Of a DNA stretch of 64,000 bases, positions 43,135 to 53,364 are shown one piece after another. Source of the stretch: Eubacterium sp. OM08-24. GTDB taxonomy: Bacteria > Bacillota > Clostridia > Oscillospirales > Acutalibacteraceae. The DNA lies in the NCBI RefSeq assembly GCF_003438075.1, contig NZ_QSTA01000004.1, positions 62,001 through 126,000 of the forward strand. Reading direction: 5' to 3'. Position 1 is the first letter of the stretch. Each line of letters starts with the position of its first letter. Both the position numbers and the translations under genes were made by a program. The notes below the pieces were generated by a model. The model did not search any database and was not told where the DNA came from. It saw only the letters and a list, made by a program, of their open reading frames with translations.

Positions 43135-43584
43135 TTACCGGTGACCTTTAAGTTTTGACACCGCTTTTTTCAGTTCCTGCGGTATATCGTCGGCACTTAG
43201 TGTATCGTGAATTTTGCAAGTGCCTGCTTTTTGCGCAGTTTCGTAATACCAGCATTTGTAGTCTAAAACCCCGAGGGTTTCGTTCAGCTTTTCCATTTGT
43301 GCAAGTACGGCATCTCTCTGCTTTCTTATTAGCTCAAGTCGCTTGTCGATTGATGCATCTCCCTCAAGAGTCCAATCTATAAAAACTTTGATGTCTTTAA
43401 GCGACATACCTGTTCTTTTAAGACATTCAATGAGAGTTAATAACTCATAATCGGAATCGTCAAAAATGCGGATACCGCCGTTTGTACGCTTTACATTCGG
43501 CATAAGTCCTTCTTTGTCATAATATCTAAGAGTTGACGGCTGCATATCAAGTCTTTTTGAAATTTCACCTATAGTATATTGCAT
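43135..43584 (-). CDS. MerR-family transcriptional regulator
   Basis: This 149-residue regulator has the winged helix IGEISKRLDMQPSTLRYYDKEGL at residues 5-27, an NGGIRIFDDSD wing, and a dimerising coiled coil (about 75-112). The C-terminal region contains two cysteines (YKCWYYETAQKAGTC), which may sense an effector. It resembles the AdhR-like group that answers aldehyde or thiol stress, but there is no target gene beside it. Confidence 0.88.
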   Translation of the reverse strand: MQYTIGEISKRLDMQPSTLRYYDKEGLMPNVKRTNGGIRIFDDSDYELLTLIECLKRTGMSLKDIKVFIDWTLEGDASIDKRLELIRKQRDAVLAQMEKLNETLGVLDYKCWYYETAQKAGTCKIHDTLSADDIPQELKKAVSKLKGHR

Positions 43585-43620
43585 AAGAACACCTCATTCA
43601 AGTTAAAGTAAGCTATAAGT

Positions 43621-43649
43621 ATTGTAGCATTTCAAAATTTGACTGTCAA
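43621..43649 (-). promoter_or_regulatory. Sigma-A promoter of the MerR gene
   Basis: TTGACA (43649-43644) and TACAAT (43626-43621) are 17 bp apart on the minus strand. An imperfect palindrome just downstream (about 43600-43620) may be an operator. Confidence 0.65.
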
Positions 43650-43715
43650 CATAATTCTTATAATACAAAATGTTTTGAATATGATTAATTACTATGATTT
43701 TTTATCTCTGCATAA

Positions 43716-43744
43716 TTGACAAATTGCAAGCAAAATGCGATAAT
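43716..43744 (+). promoter_or_regulatory. Sigma-A promoter of valS
   Basis: TTGACA (43716-43721) and GATAAT (43739-43744) are separated by 17 bp. A small hairpin (TCGGG/CCCGA, about 43760-43777) lies in the leader; there is no T-box consensus. Confidence 0.6.
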
Positions 43745-43799
43745 ATAAGGGTATATTTGTCGGGTAATCTGCCCGAATAAATTGTAAGGAGATATGATT

Positions 43800-46421
43800 A
43801 TGGCAAAGGAGCTTGCTAAATCCTACAAACCGTCTGAGTTTGAGGACAGAATTTATGATTTCTGGATGAAGGGCAACTACTTCCATGCAGAAGTTGACAA
43901 AGATAAAAAACCATACACAATCGTTATGCCGCCGCCAAACATTACAGGTCAGCTGCATATCGGTCACGCACTTGACCTTACACTTCAGGATACTCTCATT
44001 CGTTGGAGAAGAATGCAGGGCTATGCTGCACTTTGGCTTCCGGGTACAGACCATGCTTCTATTGCGACAGAGGCTAAAATCGTTGAAGCTATGCGCAAAG
44101 AGGGCGTTACCAAAGATGATTTAGGCAGAGAGGGTTTCCTCAAGCGTGCATGGGAGTGGAAAAAGGAGTACGGCGGAAGAATTACCCGTCAGTTCCGTAA
44201 GCTCGGTTCAAGCTGTGACTGGCAGCGTGAGCGCTTTACAATGGACGAGGGTTGTTCTAAGGCGGTTAAGGAAGTTTTCGTAAAACTTTACAAGAAAGGA
44301 CTTATTTATCGTGGCGAGCGTATTATCAACTGGTGCCCGCATTGCTGCACATCAATTTCAGACGCTGAGGTTGACTTTGCAGAGCAGGAGGGCTTTTTCT
44401 GGCATCTCCGCTATCCGTTAAAGGACGGCAGCGGTTATGTTGAGCTTGCTACAACAAGACCGGAAACACTCTTGGGCGATACTGCCGTAGCAGTAAACCC
44501 TGATGACGAAAGATATAAAGACATTGTAGGCAAAACACTTATTCTTCCGCTTGTAGGAAGAGAAATTCCTGTTGTTGCCGATTCATATGTAGAAAAGGAT
44601 TTTGGTACAGGCGTAGTTAAAATTACTCCTGCACATGACCCTAATGACTTTGAGGTTGGTTTAAGACACAACCTTGAGGTTATCAATGTTATGGACGATA
44701 CTGCCCATATGAATGAAAACGCAGGCAAATATCAGGGTATGGACAGATACGAGTGTCGAGAGGCTATCGTAAAGGATCTTGAAGAGGGCGGATTCCTTGT
44801 AAAGATTGAGCCGCATACTCATAATGTAGGTACTTGCTACCGTTGTAAGACAACTGTTGAGCCGAGAGTGTCAAAGCAGTGGTTCGTAAAAATGGAACCT
44901 CTTGCAAAGCCTGCAATCAAATGCGTAAAAGAAAAGCAGACTCAGATTATTCCTGAGAGATTTGAAAAAGTATATTATCACTGGATGGAGAACATCAAGG
45001 ATTGGTGTATTTCCCGTCAGCTTTGGTGGGGACACAGAATTCCTGCTTGGTATTGCGATGACTGCGGTGAGGTTATCGTAGCAAAGGAAACTCCCGTAGC
45101 TTGCCCTAAGTGCGGTAAAAACCATTTGCATCAGGACGAGGATACTCTTGATACATGGTTCAGTTCGGCATTGTGGCCGTTCTCAACACTCGGCTGGCCT
45201 GACAAGACACCTGAGCTTGAGTATTTCTATCCTACAAATACACTTGTAACCGGTTATGATATTATTTTCTTCTGGGTTGCAAGAATGATATTCTCTGCTA
45301 TTGAGCAGACAGGTCAAGCACCGTTCAAGACCGTATTTATGCACGGTATTGTAAGAGATGAGCTTGGCAGAAAGATGTCTAAGTCACTCGGTAACGGTCC
45401 TGACCCGATTGATGTTATCAACAGATACGGTGCCGATGCGCTAAGATTCTTGCTTGTAACAGGTAACTCACCGGGAAATGATATCAGATATTCAGAAAAG
45501 CGTATTGAGGCTTGTGCTAACTTTGCTAATAAGCTTTGGAACGCCGCTCGCTATGTTCATATGAATATTGACGATTACAATGTAGAAAACAAGCTCCCCG
45601 ATACTCTTACAACAGAGGATAAGTGGATTGTTTCTAAATTCAATACAGTGGCTAAGGAAGTAAACGAAAACCTTGAAAAATTTGAGCTTGGCATTGCCGT
45701 TCAAAAGGTTTACGAGTTTATTTGGGATTGCTATTGCGACTGGTATATTGAACTTGCTAAGACAAGACTTTCGGGTGACGGCGAGGACGCTCAGAACGCA
45801 AGACAGGTACTCCTTTATGTACTTGATCAGATTTTAAGACTTCTTCACCCATTTATGCCATATGTAACAGAAGAAATTTGGCAGACAATTCCTCACGAGG
45901 GTGAAACCGTTATGCTCGCTAAGTACCCTGAGTACAAGGCAGAGCTTGACTTCCCGGATGCTGTTGCTGAAATGGAAAGAGTTATGGATGCTATTCGTGC
46001 TATCCGTAACCGCCGCAGTGAGATGAATGTTCCTCCGTCAAAGAAAGCTAAGGTTTATGTTGCAACTAAGTTTGCTGATACATTTACTAACGGCACACCG
46101 TTTATTCAGAAACTTGCATCTGCAAATGAGGTAGAGGTTGCCGAGCACTTTGACATTGAGGGCGCAGTAACGGTTGTTACCGCTGACGCAAAGATTTACA
46201 TTCCGCTTAGCGAACTTGTTGACAAGGATGCAGAGCTTGCAAGACTTAACAAAGAGCTTGAGCAGGTTAAGAAAAGACTTGCACAGAGCGAGGGCAAGCT
46301 CAATAATGCAGGCTTTGTTGCAAAAGCACCTGAAGCCGTTATCGAAAAAGTAAAGGGTCAGGCTGCAAAGGAAAGAGAGCAGATTGCACTCATTACCGCA
46401 GCTATTGACGCATTAAAATAA
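43800..46421 (+). CDS. valS: Valyl-tRNA synthetase
   Basis: This 873-residue class Ia synthetase charges tRNA-Val. HIGH lies at 53-56, KMSKS at 525-529, and the editing domain lies between them ([15 protein letters not shown]). An anticodon-binding domain follows, and a C-terminal coiled coil (about 805-873) ends the protein. ATG 43800 is 8 nt after AGGAG; ATG 43794 is too close to that site. The length is normal. Confidence 0.97.
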   Translation: MAKELAKSYKPSEFEDRIYDFWMKGNYFHAEVDKDKKPYTIVMPPPNITGQLHIGHALDLTLQDTLIRWRRMQGYAALWLPGTDHASIATEAKIVEAMRKEGVTKDDLGREGFLKRAWEWKKEYGGRITRQFRKLGSSCDWQRERFTMDEGCSKAVKEVFVKLYKKGLIYRGERIINWCPHCCTSISDAEVDFAEQEGFFWHLRYPLKDGSGYVELATTRPETLLGDTAVAVNPDDERYKDIVGKTLILPLVGREIPVVADSYVEKDFGTGVVKITPAHDPNDFEVGLRHNLEVINVMDDTAHMNENAGKYQGMDRYECREAIVKDLEEGGFLVKIEPHTHNVGTCYRCKTTVEPRVSKQWFVKMEPLAKPAIKCVKEKQTQIIPERFEKVYYHWMENIKDWCISRQLWWGHRIPAWYCDDCGEVIVAKETPVACPKCGKNHLHQDEDTLDTWFSSALWPFSTLGWPDKTPELEYFYPTNTLVTGYDIIFFWVARMIFSAIEQTGQAPFKTVFMHGIVRDELGRKMSKSLGNGPDPIDVINRYGADALRFLLVTGNSPGNDIRYSEKRIEACANFANKLWNAARYVHMNIDDYNVENKLPDTLTTEDKWIVSKFNTVAKEVNENLEKFELGIAVQKVYEFIWDCYCDWYIELAKTRLSGDGEDAQNARQVLLYVLDQILRLLHPFMPYVTEEIWQTIPHEGETVMLAKYPEYKAELDFPDAVAEMERVMDAIRAIRNRRSEMNVPPSKKAKVYVATKFADTFTNGTPFIQKLASANEVEVAEHFDIEGAVTVVTADAKIYIPLSELVDKDAELARLNKELEQVKKRLAQSEGKLNNAGFVAKAPEAVIEKVKGQAAKEREQIALITAAIDALK

Positions 46422-46427
46422 AAATTA

Positions 46428-46454
46428 AGGGGCAGTCTTCGTGACTGCCCTTTG
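46428..46454 (+). terminator. Terminator of valS
   Basis: GGGCAGTC (46430-46437) and GACTGCCC (46443-46450) pair around a TTCGT loop and are followed by TTTG. The next gene starts close behind, so read-through is possible. Confidence 0.75.
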
Positions 46455-46472
46455 TTTAAGGTGAGTTTTTGT

Positions 46473-46913
46473 ATGGAATGGATATTTAAAAGTTTTGATG
46501 AACTTACAAATGAAGAATTATATGCTGTTTTGAAATTGAGATTTGAAGTCTTTGTAATCGAGCAGGAATGCCTTGAAATAGACCCCGATGATAAAGACCA
46601 AAAATGTATGCATTTAATACTTGAAGATGACGGAAAAATTATAGGTTGTGCAAGAATTTTGCCTCCTAATCTTTCATACGATGAGCCGTCTATAGGCAGA
46701 ATTGTGCTTGATAAGACATACAGAGGAAAAGGACTTGGCAGAGAGATTGTGCAAAAGTGCATTGACTTTATTCACAATATTATGAAGATACAAAAAATCA
46801 GGATTTCAGGTCAGGCGTATTTGCTTGATTTTTATAAAAGTTTTGGCTTTGTTGTTACCAAAGGCCCGTATTTTGAGGATAAAATACCGCATTATCAAAT
46901 GCTTTTAAGCTGA
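46473..46913 (+). CDS. ElaA-like GNAT acetyltransferase
   Basis: This 146-residue GNAT protein opens with MEWIFKSFDELTNEELYAVL and has LRFEVFVIEQ and IGRIVLDKTYRGKGLGREI, the pattern of the ElaA family (acetyl-CoA pyrophosphate loop RGKGLG). The substrate is unknown. ATG 46473 follows AAGGTGAG by 7 nt; the TTG at 46452 precedes that site. Confidence 0.85.
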   Translation: MEWIFKSFDELTNEELYAVLKLRFEVFVIEQECLEIDPDDKDQKCMHLILEDDGKIIGCARILPPNLSYDEPSIGRIVLDKTYRGKGLGREIVQKCIDFIHNIMKIQKIRISGQAYLLDFYKSFGFVVTKGPYFEDKIPHYQMLLS

Positions 46914-46948
46914 AAAATGCCCTTGTCTTGCGACAGGGGCATTTTTTA
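46914..46948. terminator. Bidirectional terminator between two GNAT genes
   Basis: AAAAATGCCCTTGTC and GACAGGGGCATTTTTT form a long stem with A and T tails between convergent genes. Confidence 0.85.
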
Positions 46949-46956
46949 TGTGTAAA

Positions 46957-47448
46957 TTAAAGTGTGTGATAGTAAATTACTATGTCTTCGTAATCTCCGC
47001 TTTTGAGCAAAAATCCGTTTGGAATTGTACCAAGCTCGACAAAGCCGAGTTTTTTGTAGAGATGTCGGGCAGAAATATTTGACTTTACAACTGCGTTGAA
47101 TTGTAAAATTTTAAATCCGTTTTCCTTGCCTTGAACAAGGCAATCCGAAACAAGTTTTTCACCGATATGTAAATTTCTTGCACTGCTTTTTACAGCATAG
47201 CTTGCGTTGCAAATGTGACCGCATCTGCCTACATTGTTGGGATGAAGAATGTATAAGCCTAAAATTTCGTGACTTTCGGTATTTTCCGCAACCGCACAAT
47301 ATGTTTGTGAACCAAAAAACTCTGCGCCGCTGTTTTCGTCAAGTAAATCAAGCTGCGGAAAGGCTGTTCCGTCCTCTACAACTTCGTTCCAGATTTCAAC
47401 CATGGCAGGGTAATCGCTTATGACTGCTTTGCGAATATTTATTTCCAT
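46957..47448 (-). CDS. GNAT-family N-acetyltransferase
   Basis: This 163-residue protein has the GNAT core: IRKAVISDYPAMVEIWNEVV at the N-terminus, an acetyl-CoA-binding region with an atypical loop (ARNLHIGEKLVSDCL), and LYKKLGFVELGTIPNGF. It resembles phosphinothricin/L-amino acid acetyltransferases in general pattern only. Single gene, convergent with the ElaA-like gene. Confidence 0.82.
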   Translation of the reverse strand: MEINIRKAVISDYPAMVEIWNEVVEDGTAFPQLDLLDENSGAEFFGSQTYCAVAENTESHEILGLYILHPNNVGRCGHICNASYAVKSSARNLHIGEKLVSDCLVQGKENGFKILQFNAVVKSNISARHLYKKLGFVELGTIPNGFLLKSGDYEDIVIYYHTL

Positions 47449-47513
47449 AAAATCAACCTTTTGTGCGTAATCTACTAATATTTTAGCACTTAGTTTTTCT
47501 TTGTCAATATGGA

Positions 47514-47542
47514 TTGATTTATCGGTGTAAAAGTATTATAAT
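47514..47542 (+). promoter_or_regulatory. Sigma-A promoter of the alr-polA operon
   Basis: TTGATT (47514-47519) and TATAAT (47537-47542) are 17 bp apart, 91 bp before alr. Confidence 0.6.
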
Positions 47543-47633
47543 TAGTATCTAAGACAGTACAATTTGATTTGTAAAAAATACAGATGTTTACGGTATTAAA
47601 TTAGATGCGAATAAAAATAAAAGAGGTAGTTTG

Positions 47634-48812
47634 ATGGATTACTTAAAGAGAACCTGGGCAGAGGTATCGCTTGATGCAATTAAGCATAATTTTAATGAAA
47701 TAAAAAGCAAGGTAAACGGCAGAGCAAAGATTTGTTGCGTTATAAAAGCAGACGGTTACGGTCACGGCGCCGTTGAACTTTCTAAACTCTATGAGCAGCT
47801 TGGCGCTGACTTTTTTGCCGTTTCAAATATTGACGAGGGTATAGAAATTCGTGAGGCAGGCGCAACACTTCCTATCGTAATTTTAGGATTTACTCCTGCA
47901 AATGAGGCTAAGCGACTTGCAGAATACAATATTTCTCAGGCGGTTTACAGCCTTGATTATGCAAAAATGCTTTCTAAGGCTTGTTGTGAGCAGAATGTGG
48001 TTTGTAAAATTCACATCAAAGTTGATACCGGTATGAGCAGAATAGGTTTTATGTGTCAGGAATTTCCGAGAGATGATTATTCTGTCGAAGAAATTAGAAC
48101 AGCCTGCACTCTAAAAAATCTTGAGCTTGAGGGTATGTTTACTCATTTCTGTGTGTCGGATGAAGCCGAGGACGGCAAAGACTTTACAGAAAAGCAGTAC
48201 AGTTGCTTTTCTTATGTAAGGGATAAACTTAAAGAATCGGGAATTAACATTAAGATTTGCCACTGTTCAAACAGCGGTGCTATTGAAGATTACGAGCATA
48301 CATATTGCGATATGGTAAGAGCGGGTATTATACTTTACGGACTTGCTCCGTCATATAAAATTCAGAATAATTTAAATCTTATTCCCGCAATGACTTTAAA
48401 ATCAACGGTTGCATATGTAAAAAATCTTAAAAAGGGTGCTGATATTTCATACGGAAGAACATTTACCGCTCCTAAAGATATGAAGATTGCAACTGTTCCG
48501 ATTGGATATGCCGACGGTTTTATTCGTCAGAACGCAAAGGACGGATATATGCTTGTCAACGGTAAAAAAGCAAAAATTGTGGGCAGAATATGTATGGACC
48601 AGACTATGATTGATGTTACCGATATTGAAGATGTAAAAATCGGTGACGAGGTAGTGATTTTCGGAACAGGCGAAAACGGCGAAATGACAGCCGATGACCT
48701 TGCAAAAAATACTGATACTATTAACTATGAAGTAGTTTGCCTTGTAGGCAAGCGTGTACCGAGAATTTATATTAAAAACGGAAAAGTAATGGATGTGATG
48801 TATAAGCTATGA
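47634..48812 (+). CDS. alr: Alanine racemase
   Basis: This 392-residue PLP enzyme makes D-alanine for peptidoglycan. The PLP lysine is Lys38 in CCVIKADGYGHG. The MSRIGF, SYGRTF (catalytic Tyr region) and GRICMDQTMIDVTD motifs are present. ATG 47634 follows AGAGG by 7 nt. It overlaps polA by 4 nt (ATGA), making the first link of a five-gene run. Confidence 0.95.
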   Translation: MDYLKRTWAEVSLDAIKHNFNEIKSKVNGRAKICCVIKADGYGHGAVELSKLYEQLGADFFAVSNIDEGIEIREAGATLPIVILGFTPANEAKRLAEYNISQAVYSLDYAKMLSKACCEQNVVCKIHIKVDTGMSRIGFMCQEFPRDDYSVEEIRTACTLKNLELEGMFTHFCVSDEAEDGKDFTEKQYSCFSYVRDKLKESGINIKICHCSNSGAIEDYEHTYCDMVRAGIILYGLAPSYKIQNNLNLIPAMTLKSTVAYVKNLKKGADISYGRTFTAPKDMKIATVPIGYADGFIRQNAKDGYMLVNGKKAKIVGRICMDQTMIDVTDIEDVKIGDEVVIFGTGENGEMTADDLAKNTDTINYEVVCLVGKRVPRIYIKNGKVMDVMYKL

Positions 48813-51367
48813 GAATGCTTGTTATTGACGGAAACAGTATAGTAAACCGTGCTTTTTACGGAATAAGACCGCTTACAACAAAAGACGGTCAGTTTACAAA
48901 TGCGATTTACGGATTTCTTACAATGCTCACAAAAATAAAAAACGAAGAAAATCCCGATGCGGTAGCTATTGCTTTTGACCTTAAAGCTCCTACATTCCGC
49001 CACAAGGCATATGCAGGCTACAAGGCAACAAGAAAAGGTATGCCGGAAGAGCTTGCCTCACAGATTAAACCGCTAAAAGAGCTTTTACAGCTTTTGGGTT
49101 ATACTCTTGTGACCTGCGAGGGATATGAGGCCGACGATATTTTGGGAACATTTGCAAAGGCTTGCGAGAAAAACGGCAACGAATGTGTGATTGCGACAGG
49201 TGACCGTGACAGCTTACAGCTTGTTTCCGATACAACAACAGTGCATCTCTGCACAAACAAGCAAGACATCAGTTATACACCTGCAAAAATTCTTGAGGAT
49301 TACGGCGTTACACCAAAACAGCTTATAGAAATTAAGGCTATTCAAGGCGATTCGTCCGATAATATTCCCGGTGTTGCGGGAATCGGCCCTAAGGGCGCAG
49401 GCGATTTGATTTCACGCTTTGGCAGTGTTGATTACATTTACAGCCATATTGACGAGATAGATGTTAAGGACGGCATCAGAAATAAACTTAAAAATTCCGA
49501 GGAAAATGCGAAGTTAAGCCGTATACTCGGTGAGATTTTCTGCGAAGTTCCTATCAATACAAATGTTGAGGATTACAAAGTCGAATTAAAAGATCCCGAA
49601 GAATGTGCGAGGTTTATGGCAAAACTTGAGCTATTCTCGCTTATCGACAAACTCGGATTAAAAGAAATGCCGACAGCGGAGGAAAAGCCTACAGCTGTGC
49701 AGAACTTTGAAGTTGTAGAAAATGCAGATGCTAATATTCTGTATGAGAATATTAAAAAACAGGGTAAGGTATATTTTAAAACTGATTTTTCTGATATAGA
49801 AAATCCTGTTTGCAACATTCTTTTTGACGGTAAAGTTTATATTGTTAAGGATAACGAATTTTTCGACAAACTTCTTGAAAATGAAGAAATTTTGAAATTT
49901 ACTCACGGCAGTAAGACAGTTTTTGCTTATGCCGATAAGAAGAATATTGAAGTAAAATCGCTTGCGTTTGATATTGAACTTGCGGCATATCTTATTGAGC
50001 CGTCATCAAAAGATTACAGTGACGAAAATTTATGCGGCGGTTACGGAATAACGCTTCCGAAAAACGAGAAGTTTTCGGAACTTTCCGCTCTTGCCGTATA
50101 TGATGTGCTTTGCGAAAAACTTAAGAAAGATATAGATACAAACGAACAGGAAAAGCTGTTGACAGATATTGAAATTCCTCTTGCAAAGGTGCTTGCTAAA
50201 ATGGAGAACCTCGGATTTGCCGTTGACAGGCAGGGGATAGAGGACTACGGCAAGATATTGCACGAACAGATAAAAAATCTTGAAAATGAGATATACACAA
50301 GCATCGGTTATGAATTTAATATAAATTCTCCGAAACAGCTTGGCAAGGCGCTTTTTGAAGATTTAGGACTTCCGTGTAAGAAGAAAACAAAAAGCGGTTA
50401 CAGCACAAACGCAGAGGTGCTTGAAAGTCTGCGCTACGAACATCCTGCGGTTGAAATGGTGCTTTCGTACCGTACGCTTGCAAAACTTTATTCAACCTAT
50501 TGCGAGGGGCTGTTAAAGGTTATTGCCGAGGACGGCAGAATACACTCAAGTTTTAATCAAACCGAAACCAGAACGGGAAGAATCAGCTCAACAGAGCCTA
50601 ATTTACAAAATATCCCTGTCCGTACAGAAATCGGCAGAGAATTGAGAAGGTTTTTTGCCGCAAGAGAGGGTTGGGTGCTTGTTGATGCCGACTATTCTCA
50701 GATTGAATTAAGAGTGCTTGCTCATATTTCGGGCGATAAAAATATGATAGAGGCATTTAATACGAATGCCGATATTCACACTATTACAGCGTCACAGGTG
50801 TTTAATATGCCTGTTGAAATGGTTAATTCCACAATGCGCAGCCGTGCCAAGGCGGTAAACTTCGGTATAGTTTACGGAATCGGTGCTTACTCACTTGCTA
50901 AGGATATTAAAGTAACCAATAAAGAGGCATCTAAATATATTAAAGACTACCTCGCTCATTACAGCGGCGTTGACGAATATATGAAAAATGTCGTTGAAAA
51001 AGCAAAGCGTGACGGTTATGTTGAAACAATGTTCGGCAGAAGAAGATATTTACCTGAACTTAGCTCGGGCAAGCATATGATGAGAGCTTTCGGTGAGCGT
51101 GTGGCAAGAAATATGCCGATTCAGGGCACTGCCGCAGATATTATTAAAATCGCAATGATTAAGGTTGACGAAAGAATGAAAAAAGAGGGCTTGCAGGCAA
51201 GGCTTATTTTGCAGGTGCACGATGAGTTGATTGTCGAGGCTCCCGAAAACGAAAAGGAAACAGTGGCAAAGCTGTTGCAGGAGGAAATGGAAAACGCTGT
51301 AAAGCTGTCTGTTCCGCTCACTGCCGATGCCGCTGTCGGAAGGACTTGGTATGATGCCAAAAAATAA
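48809..51367 (+). CDS. polA: DNA polymerase I, without proofreading residues
   Basis: This 852-residue polymerase has an N-terminal 5'-3' nuclease (about 1-290, YEADDILGTFA and GDRDSLQLV), a degenerate 3'-5' exonuclease fold (about 310-465) and the polymerase domain. Motif A DADYSQIELR begins at 626, motif B RSRAKAVNFGIVYG lies near 680, and motif C QVHDE is at 802-806 (Asp805). The DTET-type exonuclease signature is missing (FKTDFSD stands in that place), so proofreading is probably absent, as in Taq and Bst. It overlaps the phosphatase gene by 17 nt. Confidence 0.95.
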   Translation: MRMLVIDGNSIVNRAFYGIRPLTTKDGQFTNAIYGFLTMLTKIKNEENPDAVAIAFDLKAPTFRHKAYAGYKATRKGMPEELASQIKPLKELLQLLGYTLVTCEGYEADDILGTFAKACEKNGNECVIATGDRDSLQLVSDTTTVHLCTNKQDISYTPAKILEDYGVTPKQLIEIKAIQGDSSDNIPGVAGIGPKGAGDLISRFGSVDYIYSHIDEIDVKDGIRNKLKNSEENAKLSRILGEIFCEVPINTNVEDYKVELKDPEECARFMAKLELFSLIDKLGLKEMPTAEEKPTAVQNFEVVENADANILYENIKKQGKVYFKTDFSDIENPVCNILFDGKVYIVKDNEFFDKLLENEEILKFTHGSKTVFAYADKKNIEVKSLAFDIELAAYLIEPSSKDYSDENLCGGYGITLPKNEKFSELSALAVYDVLCEKLKKDIDTNEQEKLLTDIEIPLAKVLAKMENLGFAVDRQGIEDYGKILHEQIKNLENEIYTSIGYEFNINSPKQLGKALFEDLGLPCKKKTKSGYSTNAEVLESLRYEHPAVEMVLSYRTLAKLYSTYCEGLLKVIAEDGRIHSSFNQTETRTGRISSTEPNLQNIPVRTEIGRELRRFFAAREGWVLVDADYSQIELRVLAHISGDKNMIEAFNTNADIHTITASQVFNMPVEMVNSTMRSRAKAVNFGIVYGIGAYSLAKDIKVTNKEASKYIKDYLAHYSGVDEYMKNVVEKAKRDGYVETMFGRRRYLPELSSGKHMMRAFGERVARNMPIQGTAADIIKIAMIKVDERMKKEGLQARLILQVHDELIVEAPENEKETVAKLLQEEMENAVKLSVPLTADAAVGRTWYDAKK

Positions 51368-51782
51368 AATTATGTTTGTATGCACAGGCAATACTTGCCG
51401 CAGCCCTATGGCAGAGGCAATATTTAACCGTTTTGCAGAGGAAAAAGGACTTGCCGTAAGGGCAGAGAGTATGGGTACAACAACCGTAACAGGTATGCCT
51501 GTTTCTGAAAATTCGGTTGAAGTCTGCAAAGAAATCGGTATTGATATTTCAGATATGCATTCTACGGCTTATTCCGATAAAAAACTTGATGAATACGATA
51601 AGTTTTATTGTATGTCGGTAAGTCATAAGTTTTTCCTTATGACACAGTGCGCTGTCCCTGCCGATAAAATCGAGGTTATTAATGTTGCCGACCCGTATAT
51701 GTGCGGCGTTGAGGTTTACAGACAGTGCCGAGATGAAATTTGCAGTGCCGTTAAGGAAATTTTAAAACAATATGAGAATTGA
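51351..51782 (+). CDS. Low-molecular-weight phosphatase, possibly protein-arginine phosphatase (YwlE-like)
   Basis: This 143-residue phosphatase has the P-loop CTGNTCRS (Cys-x5-Arg) near its N-terminus and the general acid in VADPY. In YwlE, a Thr at the position before the second Cys of this loop selects phosphoarginine, while tyrosine phosphatases usually have Ile. The Thr is present here. ATG 51351 follows GGAAGGA inside polA; ATG 51354 is also possible. No mcsB kinase gene is in the window. Confidence 0.85.
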   Translation: MMPKNKIMFVCTGNTCRSPMAEAIFNRFAEEKGLAVRAESMGTTTVTGMPVSENSVEVCKEIGIDISDMHSTAYSDKKLDEYDKFYCMSVSHKFFLMTQCAVPADKIEVINVADPYMCGVEVYRQCRDEICSAVKEILKQYEN

Positions 51783-52206
51783 AGAAATGAAAGAAAGCCA
51801 CCTTTTACAGGTGGCAGAGATTGAAAATAAATGCTTTTCTCATCCGTGGTCATTAAAAAGTCTTGAGTTTGAACTAAAAAACAACGGCTCGCATTTTTAT
51901 GTAAGTGTTGAGGACGATAAGGTTCTCGGCTACATAGGAATGAATGTTGTTGTTGACGAAGGATATATTTTTAATGTGGCGGTTGATGAAAACGCACGAA
52001 AAAAGGGCATAGGTACGGCTTTGATAAATACTCTTGTTACCTTTGCCAAGAAAAACAGCCTGGCTTTTTTGACTCTTGAGGTAAGACAATCCAATGAAAA
52101 TGCAATAAGACTGTATTCAAACGCAGGCTTTGTTAAGGTGGGTGAGAGAAAGAATTATTATTCTGAACCTGCCGAAAACGCAATACTGATGACAAAGTAT
52201 TTTTGA
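51772..52206 (+). CDS. rimI: Ribosomal protein S18-alanine N-acetyltransferase
   Basis: This 144-residue GNAT protein begins MRIEEMKESHLLQVAEIENKCFSHPWS, with the typical CFSxPWS of RimI. It also has the acetyl-CoA loop ARKKGIGTAL and LEVRQSNENAIRLYSNAGF. It overlaps the phosphatase gene by 11 nt and precedes tsaD by 21 nt; rimI-tsaD is a conserved pair. Confidence 0.92.
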   Translation: MRIEEMKESHLLQVAEIENKCFSHPWSLKSLEFELKNNGSHFYVSVEDDKVLGYIGMNVVVDEGYIFNVAVDENARKKGIGTALINTLVTFAKKNSLAFLTLEVRQSNENAIRLYSNAGFVKVGERKNYYSEPAENAILMTKYF

Positions 52207-52227
52207 TAAAACGAAAGGATTATTTTT

Positions 52228-53235
52228 ATGAAGATACTTGCAATAGAGTCCTCTTGTGACGAAACCGCAGCAGCGGTTGTTGAGGACGGAAGAAAAGTTA
52301 TATCCTCTGTTGTTGCCTCTCAGGTTGAGGAGCATAAACTGTATGGCGGTGTTGTTCCCGAAATTGCATCCCGCCGACACGCCGAGGCAATAGTGCCTGT
52401 TGTAAAAAGTTCGCTTGAACAGGCAGAGCTTACTCTAAAAGAAATCGACGCCATTGCGGTTACATATGCTCCGGGTCTTATCGGTGCGTTGCTTGTGGGC
52501 GTTAATTTTGCAAAGGGACTTTCCCTCTCAACGGGACTTCCGCTTGTGCCTACTCATCATTTAAGATCGCATATTGCGTCTAATTATATTTCTAATCAAG
52601 AATTAAAACCGCCTTTTCTTTGTCTTGTTGTATCGGGCGGTCACAGTCATATTGTAATGGTTGAGGATTACACCAAAATGCGTATTATCGGCAAGACAAG
52701 AGATGATGCGGCAGGCGAGGCTTTTGACAAGGCGGCAAGAACTATGGGTATGCCGTATCCGGGCGGAATTGCTCTTGATAAGGTGGCAGAGAACGGAGAT
52801 CCGTTTGCTTTTAAGCTGCCAAGACCAACGGTAAGCGGTTCACAGTATGATTTCAGCTTTTCGGGACTTAAAACGGCTGTAATTAATCTTATTCATAATT
52901 CTGCGCAAAAGGGCATAGAACTTAACAAAGCCGATGTTTGCGCATCTTTCAGATATGCGGTTGTAGACTGCTTAAAAACTAACTTTTTGAAAGCCGCCGA
53001 GGATTTAAAGGTCGAAAAATTGGTTATTGCAGGCGGTGTGTCTGCAAACAGACTTTTGCGTTCTTCTTTACAGGAAGAATGTAATAAGCGTGGACTTGCT
53101 TTTTATATGCCCGAAAAATCTCTTTGCGGTGACAATGCGGCAATGGTTGGCTCGCAGGGATATTATGAATATTTGAGCGGTAATATTGCAAGCACAGACC
53201 TTAACGCTTTTGCAACAATGAGTATAGAGCTGTAA
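52228..53235 (+). CDS. tsaD: tRNA N6-threonylcarbamoyltransferase TsaD
   Basis: This 335-residue ASKHA-fold enzyme transfers threonylcarbamoyl to A37 of tRNA. Motifs are AIESSCDETAAAVV, the metal-binding histidines in RRHAEAIVP and PTHHLRSH, VSGGHSH, and IAGGVSANRLLR near residue 270. The length is normal. tsaB and tsaE are not in the window. Confidence 0.96.
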   Translation: MKILAIESSCDETAAAVVEDGRKVISSVVASQVEEHKLYGGVVPEIASRRHAEAIVPVVKSSLEQAELTLKEIDAIAVTYAPGLIGALLVGVNFAKGLSLSTGLPLVPTHHLRSHIASNYISNQELKPPFLCLVVSGGHSHIVMVEDYTKMRIIGKTRDDAAGEAFDKAARTMGMPYPGGIALDKVAENGDPFAFKLPRPTVSGSQYDFSFSGLKTAVINLIHNSAQKGIELNKADVCASFRYAVVDCLKTNFLKAAEDLKVEKLVIAGGVSANRLLRSSLQEECNKRGLAFYMPEKSLCGDNAAMVGSQGYYEYLSGNIASTDLNAFATMSIEL

Positions 53236-53273
53236 GAAATGTGTATAAATTTGTGCCGTTTAGTATTTTATTG

Positions 53274-53302
53274 TTGACATTTTTTGCCCTGTAATTTATA
53301 AT
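53274..53302 (+). promoter_or_regulatory. Strong sigma-A promoter
   Basis: Perfect TTGACA (53274-53279) and perfect TATAAT (53297-53302) are 17 bp apart, upstream of the Gln/Tyr-rich membrane protein. Confidence 0.75.
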
Positions 53303-53364
53303 AGACATTAAAGCAATTATATGTATAATTTGTTTTAATGCTTATTAAAATTTGGAGGAAAATT

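Noticed and set aside
43585..43799. T-box leader upstream of valS
   Set aside because: The leader after the promoter is only about 50 nt, with one small hairpin and no TGGNACC-like T-box sequence.
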